Positions 35,230 through 45,966 of a DNA stretch of 64,000 nucleotides are shown piece by piece. Origin of the DNA: Viridothelium virens (lineage: Eukaryota; Ascomycota; Dothideomycetes; Trypetheliales; Trypetheliaceae); the NCBI GenBank assembly GCA_010094025.1, contig ML991803.1:124001-188000 (forward strand). The letters are read 5' to 3'. The number at the start of each line of letters is the position of its first letter. Position 1 is the stretch's first letter. Position numbers and translations under genes: made by a program. The notes below the pieces were generated by a model. It saw only the letters and a list, made by a program, of their open reading frames with translations. It made no database searches and was not told the origin of the DNA.

Positions 35230-36797
35230 GATGTCGCTCGCGACTTTGAATAGAAAGAGGGAAAAGAACGGACGGCCAATACTAGACCTTACTGGCACTG
35301 CGAGAAGGGTCCGAAAATACGGCCCAAAGCGAAAGACTTTATGGAAAGAGTGACTGCAAAGGACCAACTGTAAGGAATGGACAGATAGGAAGGAGGATCA
35401 TATAGGCTGATACAGTAGTAGAACACACTGCATATGTAGGTAGATACGATGGTCGAACAGGGACTGACTGCGGGGAATGCTGGGGCGAATCTCACCTTGC
35501 CGTTTGTATACGATAACCGAAGATAGAGTAGGAATTGGTGAATGCTCCGGTTGCTCCATTGGATTGCGCAAGAGACCAGACCGCCGGACCACCCTGGTCA
35601 GAGATTTAGTTCGCTGCATGAGCGCGCCAATCTGGAGTCTGATGTGCCGCTGAGAACATGTGAGGAAGGTCGTAGGGACTACCCGTACGATAGAGTGATG
35701 TTCACAAGATAGGGGCTCTAGCGACGATTAGCACCGTTAGCGGTGGCTACCTACCTAGGTTCATGCTCGTCGAATGAAAAAGGGCGAACATGTGATGAAA
35801 CATGAAACAGCTAAAAGATGGTGCCCGTTTCTACTCTAATCCTTAGCGGCCGTGACCCAGAGCTGATTAAGGATTCTCATCAGTTTTAAGGCAAGCACCG
35901 TGGTATATAAATAAGCGTTAGCTGCTAAATTCAAGCCTCCGCACGATCGCCGGATCGTTTTGGCGGTGCCAGCCATTTGATGGTGGTTCAACATGGAATT
36001 GAACAGTACTAAGTCTATTATAGGTTTGGTGACCGGATGTCCTTGGAGGAAAACTATCGGTCAAAGAATACGCTCTACCAACGTATTCTCAAGAACCAAA
36101 GTCCAGTAAAGCTGGCTGGGGATTGCCTCAATCTACTCGATCATCTCTATCATCAGCTCTCGCAACCGGCTATTCAGATTCAGGTAAGGGTATCGCTTAT
36201 CTCGAAGGAGGATTCCGTGTCGCAGTGACTCCAGACATTACCTTATGCTTCCCGATTTCTCTTTCTGCATTTCAAGACTACAAATTTTTGGACATCGAAG
36301 AGTCATGAAAGAGTGTGCGCTCTATCCAGACTACCCTACCTTGTGGTCGTGTACCTCTGAGATGCTGGTGGCTTTCTTTCCCGCCGGTCGATCGAGATTT
36401 CCCCGCAGCAGATTTTCAGGTACACCGCGCCATGACGTCGAAAAGCGGACTCTGTCTCTTCTTTAGTGGACGCTTGTCTTCAGAAGTTAAATCCCATTGG
36501 CTCTCAGTCGTAAATATTCTACTGCCAAGATCAAGTCAAATGGCTTGATGATGTACTGTGTGGACTTTGCTTCTTTCTGACAATCACGTCCCTAAGCGGC
36601 GTCTGGCCGCGAGAGGCCGTCAAGCTGCTAGAGGGATAATTACAAATAGCTAAAGACGGACAGACTGAGTAGCTCTGAAGCTTGAAGTCTTGAAGAGAAC
36701 GTCGCGCTCTTGCACTGAATACAAATAGACCGGTGAGTAGCGGCTAGTAAGCCTCCACACTGTCAGCTTGTTTGGATTCGGGGCCGCATCAAGGAAA
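35230..36797. other. 1.6-kb divergent intergenic region
   Basis: Separates the divergent DUF4185-like and GH31 genes and should contain both promoters. A TATATAA word at about 35904-35910 is far from both starts. Short frames have no motif; nothing else seen. Confidence 0.45.
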
Positions 36798-39700
36798 ATG
36801 AGTCTATATAGCATCCTACTCTGGATCCTGCCAACTCTTATTTCAGGTAAAGTCTTGCGGTCTTGAGGTATCGGACTGACCAATCCCTACTTCAGCGCAA
36901 CAACCGCAGTATCCACCAGCTTTTCCGCCAACACCGATTCTCCCTTCATCTATCAACTATGCACCAAGCGTCACTCCGAGCGTCCTTGACTCGTCGGCCC
37001 CGGATGCGCAAAAGCAATGCCCGGGATACCAAGCATCTAATGTCGTAGAGACTACCAACGGCCTGACTGCTGATCTTGCCATTGCCGGCAAACCATGCAA
37101 CGTCTACGGCAACGACATACAAGATTTGGCTCTTTCCGTTCAGTATCAGAGTAAAGACCGACTAGCTGTGCGCATTCATCCCAGATACTTGGCCCCAAAT
37201 AACCAATCACTCTACATTCTGTCAGAACATCTGACCCCGCTGCCTAAGGTCGAGAATGCCTCCAGCAAGGCAGACAGTGACCTTAGGTTCACCTGGACCA
37301 ACAACCCGAGCTTTCAGTTTCGAGTCTCTCGTGTAACTTCTGGAGAGATTCTATTTGATACCTATGGAAGTGTTGTTGTGTTCGAAGATCAATTTCTAGA
37401 GTTGGCGACTTCGATGGTACCGGATTATAATATTTACGGGTTAGCCGAGAACTTTCACTCCTTCCGACTGGGAAATAATTACACGCAGACATTCTGGAAC
37501 GCATATAACCTAGACAACGACCAGGAGTTCGACGTCAACGGCCACAGTACTCATCCCATGTACCTTGAAACTCGATATGGAAATGGTTCATCTTCATCTC
37601 ATGGCGTTTACGCTCGAAACGCACATGGTCAAGACTGGCTCCTGCGATCGGAACGCTTAACTTATCGAACAATTGGCGGTAGCTTTGATTTCTACTTCAT
37701 AAACGGACCTACTCCCAAGAATGTTATTAGCCAATACCAGACCGGAATCGTCCGCACACCCGTCATGCAGCCATACTGGGCCCTTGGGTTCCATCAGGTA
37801 AGATGGTCGTATCAAAATTGGACAAGGTATGTCTCAAGCTTTTCCCACACGGCTGTCTCGTACTAATGCTGCCGTAGTAAGCGCCTCCTATTCGTACAGA
37901 ACTAAGCGGGATACGCTGAAAACTAAAGAATACCTCTAGACCTCCAGGATGTTATTGACGCCTATGCCGCCGGCGGAATCCAGCTCGAGGGCATCTGGAA
38001 CGACCTTGATTACCTCAAAATGAATCGCGACTTTACTCTGAGTCCACATTATCCTGAGGATGAAGGCCAAGAGTTCCTCAGAAAGCTGCACGCAGCCGGT
38101 CAATATTATATGCCCATATTGGATCCAAATATCTACGTTCCGGATCCTACCAATGCCAGTGACGCCTATTCAACCTATGATCGGGGCGTTGAACTAAATG
38201 CTTTCATTCGTAATGGGAACAATAGCTACTATTATGGTGTTGAATGGCCAGGCTTTAGCGTTTGGCCAGATTTCAATGTCCCCGAAGGCCAGCAGTTCTG
38301 GACGGAACAGTTCATCGAATTCCAAAAAACAATACAGTTCGATGGTTTCTGGCTCGATGTCAGCGACCCGACTTCTTGGTGCACCGGAAGCTGTGGGCAA
38401 GGGCAACTACCTCTCAACCCGATCCATGTGCCATTCCCGCTGCCGGGTGATCCTAATACAGATCTGGCTGTGGATTATCGGTACCCAGAAGCCTTCAACG
38501 TCACAAATGCCACAGAAGCAGCTTCGGCGAGCGCTGCGATGGCGTCTCAAATGTCTATGTACCCTACGCCAACGGTGACACCAACACCTACTGCTGGGCG
38601 CACCCTACCAACGCCAGGTATTCGTAACCTTACTTTTCCGCCGTACGCTATCAATAATTTCCTTCCGGGCCACTCTTTATTGAGGCAGGTCATTGCTCCA
38701 AACGCTACGCATAATGATGGACCGTACAACTCCACCGAGTATGAGTTACATAACTTGTACGGTCATACAAGTGCAAACGCCACGTATAATGCTCTAGCGG
38801 CAACCTTCCCTGGAAAACGCCCATTCTTCATTGCCCGAAGTACCTTCGCCGGTAGTGGGAACTTTACTGGTCATTGGGGTAAGAAATTACTTCGCAAGCT
38901 CAAAATCAACATCAGCGCTAACCATCTCGTAGTCAGTAAATCCATGAAAGGTACCAAGAGACTGACCAAATACTGACCTCCGTACATGCAGGGCGGTGAT
39001 AGCAACTCGAAATGGGGAAATATGTACTACGGTATTACTCAAGCGCTACAGTTCTCAATTGCCGGCATTCCCTACTTTGGTGTCGAGACGTGTGGTTTTA
39101 ATGGAAACGCCGACATGGAGTTATGCACACGTTGGATGCAGCTGTCCGCATGGTATCCACTATATCGAAATCACAATAACCGAAATACCATTGCGCAAGA
39201 GGCCTATCGATGGGCAACGACCGCTGAAGCCACGCGTCGTGTCATGAATATTCGATATTCGTTGCTCCCGTACCAGTACACTCTATTCTACTATGCCAAT
39301 CAAGCTGGCTCCACAGTTTTGCGAGCACTGGCTTGGGAGTTTCCTGATGACCCACAGTTGAGAGGTGTTGAGACTCAATTCATGCTTGGACCATCTCTTC
39401 TTATCACGCCGGTGCTGGTACCGCTTGTAACAACTGTTCAAGGGGTCTTCCCAGGAGTAGCATCTGGGACTCGCTGGTATGACTGGTATTCACTACAGGA
39501 GATACAGGCTGCCCCTGGCGAAAACAAGACACTGTCAGCTCCTTTGGAACACATCAACATCCATGTCAAAGGAGGTAGCATCATTCCGATGCAGAAGGCC
39601 GGCAACACGACTTCGGCTTCGCGGAAGAATCCGTGGAGTTTGCTTGTTGCGCTCGATAAAAATGGTGCTGCTACAGGAAGTCTATACTTAGATGACGGCA

Positions 39701-40036
39701 TATCCTTAGTCCAAAACGCGACCAAGATTGTTCAGGTAACCATGCCTGGCGCCCCTACATTTTTCAAGATCTGATAATTTCTAGTTCAAATATTCGAATG
39801 GCACTCTTTCTGCCAAGGCATCAGGATCGTACAATGATGGTATCCCACTTGCTAACATTACCATTGCTGGCATCAAAACCAGACCCACATCGGTCACGAT
39901 CACGTCGAATGGTTCGAAACGCAACTCAAGAAACGTGACTTTGAATCGGAAAGACGACGCCCTCTATGCCTCAAATATCCAGGGTGCAACAAGTGGAGGA
40001 GCATGGCGCGGGAATTTGGTCGTACGGTTCAAGTGA
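36798..40036 (+). CDS. Secreted GH31 alpha-glucosidase-type hydrolase
   Basis: Retaining glycosidase of family 31. Exons: 36798-36846, 36896-37826, 37929-38878, 38992-39735, 39785-40036; about 975 residues. A signal peptide (MSLYSILLWILPTLISA) is followed by a Pro-rich start, the N-domain (YNIYGLAENFHSFRL), FHQVRWSYQNW, EGIWNDLDYLKMNRDFT, the nucleophile Asp near 470 in DGFWLDVSDP, and the acid/base Asp in GHWGGDSNSKW. A Thr/Pro-rich loop (PTPTVTPTPTAGRT) sits in the catalytic domain. The exon 3/4 junction is odd: the only donor (GTAAGA at 38879) and the acceptor with an ideal branch site (38991) join out of phase by one base, giving an early stop. A one-base error or a real frameshift is likely. 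The exon-2/3 acceptor is also weak. Confidence 0.85.
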
Positions 40037-40608
40037 TTTTGGCTCGGAGCTTGTGTCAATGATGGCTCGAATAGGCTTTTCTAAGGGGTTTTATGCTTTT
40101 AATGAATTCCCAAAGGCTTAAAAAGATGTACTGATATAATATGTAGGTTAGTAGAACGTATCGACCTGAAGGATGACTGTGATCTAATATTGTTGCTGAT
40201 GAGCTGCGGTACTCGCTGCATTCCACTTCACCCGCCGTCCTATGTGTGGCCACGTGCGTTCTTGATCTCCACTATGGATGCAATTAGAGCCCAACAAGGA
40301 CTCACTCGGATATCCTAGTGCTCAGGCTCTTTAGAGGCTCTGCTATGCGTGATAATCATTCGAATGGTGCTCAACGAGATATGAAGGGTTCGGAATTGTA
40401 TCGAAAAAGTTGTAAGGGCTCGTACAAACCCCACTTAACATCAAAAGCAGCTATGTGAATACTAAGAAAGGAATTGACTTTAGGCTCTGAATTTGTACGT
40501 GAACAGTAATGAAATTATATTCACTAAATAGTGTGGGTAGTCCTTCATCGTTCGTGTATGGGGAGAAAGCCATGAAGGCACGGCATACATCCAAATCTCA
40601 TCACTGCT
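40037..40608. other. Convergent intergenic region between GH31 and borosin genes
   Basis: Holds the 3' ends of both genes. No gene, repeat or RNA structure recognised. Confidence 0.5.
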
Positions 40609-43176
40609 CTAGAGAATTATGTCCACAACGTCAGCATCTATATCAATGTCAATGTCTGCATCAGCATCAGCCTCGGCGTCGGCATCGGCTTCTGCATCAG
40701 CATCGGCCTCTGCATCAGCGTCAGCTTCAGCATCAGCGTCGGCTTCAGCGTCAGCGTCTGCTTCGGCATCAGCATCGGCATCGGCATCAGCGTCTGCATC
40801 GGCATCGGCGTCGGCATCGGCATCAGCGTCTGCGTCTGCATTTGCGTTTGGCTCCCCTGCCTCATCCGGGTCGAGATCGTTTGGGTCGACTTCCTCGTTA
40901 CCACCCTGATCCGCCGCGTTGTCCTGAATGGCCTCCTGCTCATTTATGGCATCGTTCGCATCCTGCTCAGCTTGCTGCTCGGCTTGTTGGTTTTCTGGGC
41001 TAGGATTGGCAGCCTCGGCATTCCTTGCCTTGAAGAGGGACATAATAGCGTGGCAAATCAGCATGGCAGCGATTCCATTGACCAGATTCAATCCGAACTG
41101 GATCCAGGTATTGGCTTTGGTGAGAATATTGGCCGTGGTGTCCGGGTCGGCTGACTGTCCGATTTGCCCAAAGAAATTGGATTTGCTTGGCGGGTTCTGC
41201 CCTTGTGCCCATGTTGTACCGAGGAATTGGGGACCAAGGGTTGGATCACTACTGGTCGAAGATGTGTTGATGAAGAAGCGGATTGCAACATTTTGCGCAT
41301 TGCCGTCTGTTGCTAGCCAAGACAAAGACTCATTTGCATAAGTCCATTTCTTGATCACGATACCCTTGTAAGTGACTGTCGTATTGGGTTCGGGATTTGC
41401 AACCACAAGTTGGCTATCTGCTGCATATTTGCCCGTTGCACCCGCGATATATGTATTGTATGTAGCGGCGAATTTCGAGAGGGGCGTAGGTTGGACGGGA
41501 TCTGAGCCATTGCTTGGGGATGGCTGGCCAACCTTCCCATTTATGTTAGGCTTCGTTGGTTTCACGGAGTTGGGTGACCAGTAGTATCCATAGAGTTGTG
41601 GGCCAACGTAAGCATTCTGGGGAAGTGGTTTTCCGTCATCGTTCGTTAAGACGCGTAAAAAGAGTTGCGCATTATACTCGTTTCCATCCGTTGTACCCCA
41701 AGAGAGGATACTTTGTGAGTAGATGGGATTCTTGATCTCAACACCTGCGACAGTTACTTTACCGTTGAGGATGACGATTAGAGGTCCGGTGGACCCTCCC
41801 GAGAAGGAGGTAGCGTATGCTGAGTCATAAATATCCAGATCGACGTTCAGCGCCTGAAGATACGCGCTATCCACAGCTTCTGGAGTAGTGTCATATCCTT
41901 GTTGCTTGAGCCAAGCGATGATATTTTGCTCGCCATTAGGGTCGCTTTTGTTCTTTTTCAACGTGGATGCCCATTGAGTGGCGAAAGAAGGATCTCTAAA
42001 TAGACGCTGTACAACTTGGTTGGCAACATCGTCTGCACTGGGTTGAAGCGCCTGCCGGACAGGAAACGAGCGACGAGTCAGGAGAGCTGCGCGCTCTGTT
42101 TGAGTAAGATCGCTGTCGTATGGTATCAGGAATTTATCTGGGTTGGCTTTAAATTTTGCCGCTGCCCTTGGATCGCTACCAAGACGGTATAGTAGATCGA
42201 ACATTGGCTGAGAGGCTCGCACTCGCTTATACCATGCTGGGTCCTTATGCTTGTCTAACTCATCGATAGCCACTCGTTCCCGAGGACCATAGGGATCTTC
42301 TGGCATTGTAAGTCTGCCAAAGTTGCGGCTTTTAGCACCCTGTTGCACTTTAAGGCCAAGCTTCTTCGCGGCCGAAGGAGATGGCTGAACGTCATGTTTG
42401 GGAGGGATGTAGAAGGTCGAGATGCCAGTAACACGCCTTGCATTCCGTGATTTCTTGAGAGCTCCAAGTGTTAAGAAGTCGATGGTAGGTTCAACAGTGG
42501 CCATGCTTGGGGCTATATAATGAACGAGACGATGACCCGAGCCGTAAACTTCAGTCAATTTCTCGAGAAGAACATGTAGTTTAGTGTTCTTGAAGCCTTG
42601 GGGATGAAAACCGCTATCGCCAACGATTCCCACTTGGAAAATGATCAGGTGGCTTCCTGTGTTGATAGGTCGATTTCTCAAAAGAAGGTCTGTGGCCTCG
42701 ATTGTTTGGCAGCCAGAAGTCGAAGGATCAATGCCAACATCGGCAAATAGACAGGCTTCTGCAGAAATTCCTGGAAGCATGAAGGCTTGATGACCCTCTT
42801 GGCGAGCAATTGCGATTGCACGGTGGGACGGGTTGACAAAGATACCTGGGTGTCCGTAAAACACGCCAACGACATAAAACCCATTACGTACTTCGCGAAG
42901 CATTCTCTCCGCCATTTGGACGTAAGTATGGTATCTTGGCTTGCCAATATCGTACAAATTGTACATATCGACAGCGTTGGCATTTCGTGAATGGATGAAG
43001 GCAGCCGTAGTCATATCGGCTACCACAAAGAACACCTTATCGGCTTGTTCGATGTGTCCAATGGCTTCGAGAGTAAGATGTGCAATACTTTTGATCCCGG
43101 AACCCACCATTACCAGTCGGCCAGGACGGTATCCGGCGACAGGTAGTTTGGAACGGTCAGAAGTAGAAGGTGCCAT
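40609..43176 (-). CDS. Borosin-type peptide alpha-N-methyltransferase precursor, extended
   Basis: Uninterrupted 855-residue frame. Residues ~18-260 are a tetrapyrrole-methylase-fold SAM methyltransferase closely matching, from memory, OphMA of omphalotin, which methylates its own C-terminal backbone. Y72, Y75, R81 and Y85 show the spacing of OphMA Y63, Y66, R72 and Y76; [17 protein letters not shown] (104-120), [13 protein letters not shown] and STFYIPPK also agree. Residues ~295-378 match the OphMA clasp ([19 protein letters not shown]). After that it differs: 380-445 resembles a Nif11 leader ([16 protein letters not shown]); 450-555 and 570-676 are a duplicated domain ([28 protein letters not shown]); 691-715 is hydrophobic; 716-776 is acidic and Gln-rich; 777-848 is an Asp/Glu-Ala repeat; the end is ADVVDIIL. 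No OphMA-like core is obvious, so the modified segment, if any, is unknown. Activity is inferred. Confidence 0.85.
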   Translation of the reverse strand: MAPSTSDRSKLPVAGYRPGRLVMVGSGIKSIAHLTLEAIGHIEQADKVFFVVADMTTAAFIHSRNANAVDMYNLYDIGKPRYHTYVQMAERMLREVRNGFYVVGVFYGHPGIFVNPSHRAIAIARQEGHQAFMLPGISAEACLFADVGIDPSTSGCQTIEATDLLLRNRPINTGSHLIIFQVGIVGDSGFHPQGFKNTKLHVLLEKLTEVYGSGHRLVHYIAPSMATVEPTIDFLTLGALKKSRNARRVTGISTFYIPPKHDVQPSPSAAKKLGLKVQQGAKSRNFGRLTMPEDPYGPRERVAIDELDKHKDPAWYKRVRASQPMFDLLYRLGSDPRAAAKFKANPDKFLIPYDSDLTQTERAALLTRRSFPVRQALQPSADDVANQVVQRLFRDPSFATQWASTLKKNKSDPNGEQNIIAWLKQQGYDTTPEAVDSAYLQALNVDLDIYDSAYATSFSGGSTGPLIVILNGKVTVAGVEIKNPIYSQSILSWGTTDGNEYNAQLFLRVLTNDDGKPLPQNAYVGPQLYGYYWSPNSVKPTKPNINGKVGQPSPSNGSDPVQPTPLSKFAATYNTYIAGATGKYAADSQLVVANPEPNTTVTYKGIVIKKWTYANESLSWLATDGNAQNVAIRFFINTSSTSSDPTLGPQFLGTTWAQGQNPPSKSNFFGQIGQSADPDTTANILTKANTWIQFGLNLVNGIAAMLICHAIMSLFKARNAEAANPSPENQQAEQQAEQDANDAINEQEAIQDNAADQGGNEEVDPNDLDPDEAGEPNANADADADADADADADADADADADADAEADADAEADADAEADADAEADADAEADADAEADADADIDIDIDADVVDIIL
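40630..40848 (-). repeat. Hexamer-based minisatellite encoding (Asp/Glu-Ala)n
   Basis: On the plus strand the block is variants of GCATCA, GCGTCG, GCTTCA and GCATCT in tandem, with an 18-bp higher-order unit in its left part. In the gene frame it encodes alternating Asp-Ala, then Asp-Ala-Asp-Ala-Glu-Ala units, then Asp-Ile. Synonymous variation between units shows selection on, or age of, the peptide. Several other frames stay open across it, including a Ser-Ala frame on the plus strand, which is a by-product of the repeat. Confidence 0.9.
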
Positions 43177-45966
43177 GATGCGTAGTCCTGCTGAGGGTAT
43201 GGGCAGTCTTTCCGACAGGACCTGTGAGACCGCCGTCCTGCTTGATCGAATGCTTGGCAGTAAATGAATAAGGCAATCAGGGGACGAACTGAATAATTCA
43301 GGAAGGAAATAAATGAATAGGATGAATACAGAAAATTTATACCCAAACTTGTGAGCGATATCGACACTGCTTGATTGACAAATGGAAAGTCAGAAGTCAA
43401 TGCGTCACGGATTGACGCCTCTACAAAGTAGCATCGTGCCATTCAAAAAGGCACATGTGACCTGAAGCATGCAACTAATAAATACGCTCGCTGCATCAAC
43501 AGAAGCGAACAGTCCTAAACAAATGTAAAAGCAAGACTGAGGGCAAAATCTGCAGCAATGGCTTTTCGTAGACCAGTCTGGAAGACGGGAAGTAGCATCC
43601 AGCGCCGAAATCGCTACAGTGTCCTGCATGGTCGGATCCCTTTCCTTGTAAAAGTAGAAAGCTTTGGTACCAAGTGCGGGGTGTCTTGCTAGTCAATTGA
43701 AACCAGTAGAGCAGGTCAGGCAGCCACACGAAGTTGAGATCCACGACTTCTTTAACAGGCGACAGGGGATCAAGCACCCAGAGCCGAGGCCAGATAGACA
43801 AATGTAGACTGCATAAGGTATAGTTCAGTAGAATGAGCTTGCGTGATTGAGCACATCCAAGGAACCATTTTGGAATGAATTGCTGAATGCGCGACAGTAT
43901 CAGGGGCCATGGAGAGTGGCGAAGGAATCGGTGGACTAAGAGAGTCAGTAGAGTTGAAAAGATGTCGTGTGATGATAGCTATGGGTTACATACCCTCTAC
44001 AGATGCGGCGCACATACTCGAGAGATGACTGGATACCCGGGGACTCCTCTAGGCCCCTTACCCAAGATATATCGCTCTCACTGTAGTCCGTGATTTAGTC
44101 AGTGCAGCACGACTTGAGTACACGAACGTACTCGATCACCAAGTATCACTAACTAGGGCCCGGAGCTCTCACGATAGGTTTTACCCGTAAGCGAACAACC
44201 AAGAGCAACCACATTGCAGAAGGTAGTCACCGTTTAAATCCAGGGGGAGAGATTTTCCCGCAACATTCTGCTGTTCAGTATGAAGGAGAAATCTTTGTAG
44301 TGACATCGAGTGAGAGATGATATCTGCTTTGATGCAATTATGGAATGGAAGGCGTGTGCTGCTCCCGAAGACAGTATTGTACTGTGCAAGCGAGGTAATG
44401 TCGGCGGCTGAAGAGTTTGCGCAGAGTAGCGATTGATGGATTCTGGGCCGAATCAGTATACGTGAGCAGACGGAATCTCGACGCCGCCACGGCAAAGGTG
44501 AGGAGCTGAAGTGACACTCGACAGGCTTGACAGTGGAAGATCTGCACTACACTAGGATGCGGGGGATCTAAGGCTTGATTGTTTTAGTCCACGACAACGT
44601 TGCAGCGGCGTAGTACATTACCTTTTCTGTTGCTGCAAGACCAGAAGTTCGGCTTTTGGCGGTCGCCCTAAGCCGCGCCAAAGTCAAACAATTCCAATTT
44701 GGTCTTCCTCTACGATAATTCAGGTTTAGCTTAGAGCTCAGAAGCGGCTTGGCCTGGGACTTTAGTCTTCGTCGTCAGTTTTTGATCCACGTCTCCGTTT
44801 CCTGTCATTAACCGAATAGTATCTAGTCTTAGTCCTTCTCAGAAAAAAAAGATCTACTTCCGATTTCTCAGCTCTTCTGTGGATGCCACCAGAGTCAAAT
44901 AGTAAGTCGGCCACGCCCAGTAAATAGTCAAGATTATTGCCTGCATACAGCATGAACCGAGGTATGGGAGGCCGAACGATTAGAATCAGCCACACGGGAG
45001 CTCTATTGTAGCCAAGACCGGCCGTGAACGCAGGAAATATGGTTCAGACTACATTGTCATTGCCAAAGGCAAGAGAGACATCCACACGATGCAGATTTTC
45101 TAGCTGCATCATGGATGTAGCAGACCTCGATAGAGCTGTCTTCCCTCCAGGACTCCTATCAAGAACTGTAGAAACGAGGAATGAATGCGTAAAGTGGAAT
45201 AAGTATGTTGGATGCGCACTTACCAGACATAGGACTCTCGAAGGCGCTAAACCTATCGTCGTCAACGTGAGTATTCAGAAGTATGACTATACGACGAGAG
45301 TATTTAATCACGCAAATCTACCTGCAGCTAAGTATTGCTGTATCTACAACTTTCAGGCGCGTGGGCTCATCGGCTCCCGCGGCGCAAACAACGGTCGTTG
45401 AGAGGTCGTGGGCGTAAAGCCATACGCCACGAAGTAAGTAGTCTGGTCACGTCTGCCAGGAGTAATGGTCGGATAGATTTCGTTGCAGTGGTGTAGCACG
45501 CCAAAAGATACTCGTTGATCAATGGAGTATAGGCCTATCTCGAGATTGATTGGTCCGACGACTATGTATTCCGTAGGAGTCCTCTGTACCGCAGATGACC
45601 TACGAGGAAGAAGAGACGGCAGAGAGGCGCAGGCAGAGGCTGAGCTTGGTAAGCGAAATCGATCAAAGACTAGGCTCTTTGACACACTTCCGTCACATCT
45701 GCTTCGCTGGCCGCTGCACAATGTACCGCGCTACTGAGGATAAAGTGACCGCACCCATGCCTTGACTTGGTTTTCCCATACAGCCACGTTAACTCAGCAA
45801 GATGCTCCCGGCCATTGTCACCTCAATTCGCTCACGCTTGCATTGCCTGAACTTGCGCTCGACTCGTGCTCGTTCGTGATCAGGTTAAGCTTGGTTGTGT
45901 CGCTCAAGCTTCAAATCAATCTTGAAGGCTGTGCTGGAGATACAATCCAGAAAATGTGTCTCTCGT
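43177..45966. other. 2.8-kb gene-free interval upstream of the borosin-like gene
   Basis: I searched here for tailoring enzymes (P450, peptidase, oxidase) and found none; frames of 60-156 codons on either strand lack motifs and splice continuity. The left part should contain the promoter of the borosin-like gene, and the right end the 3' UTR of the cysteinyl-tRNA synthetase. Confidence 0.45.

Noticed and set aside
40619-40943. Ser-Ala and Met-Pro-Thr repeat frames opposite or beside the borosin gene end
   Set aside because: By-products of the hexamer repeat; the Asp/Glu-Ala frame continues a long domain-bearing protein, these do not.
43887-45401. Frames of 68-125 codons upstream of the borosin-like gene considered as a small RiPP partner or tailoring gene
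   Set aside because: No motif, no hydrophobic core-like peptide and no consistent splice chain.
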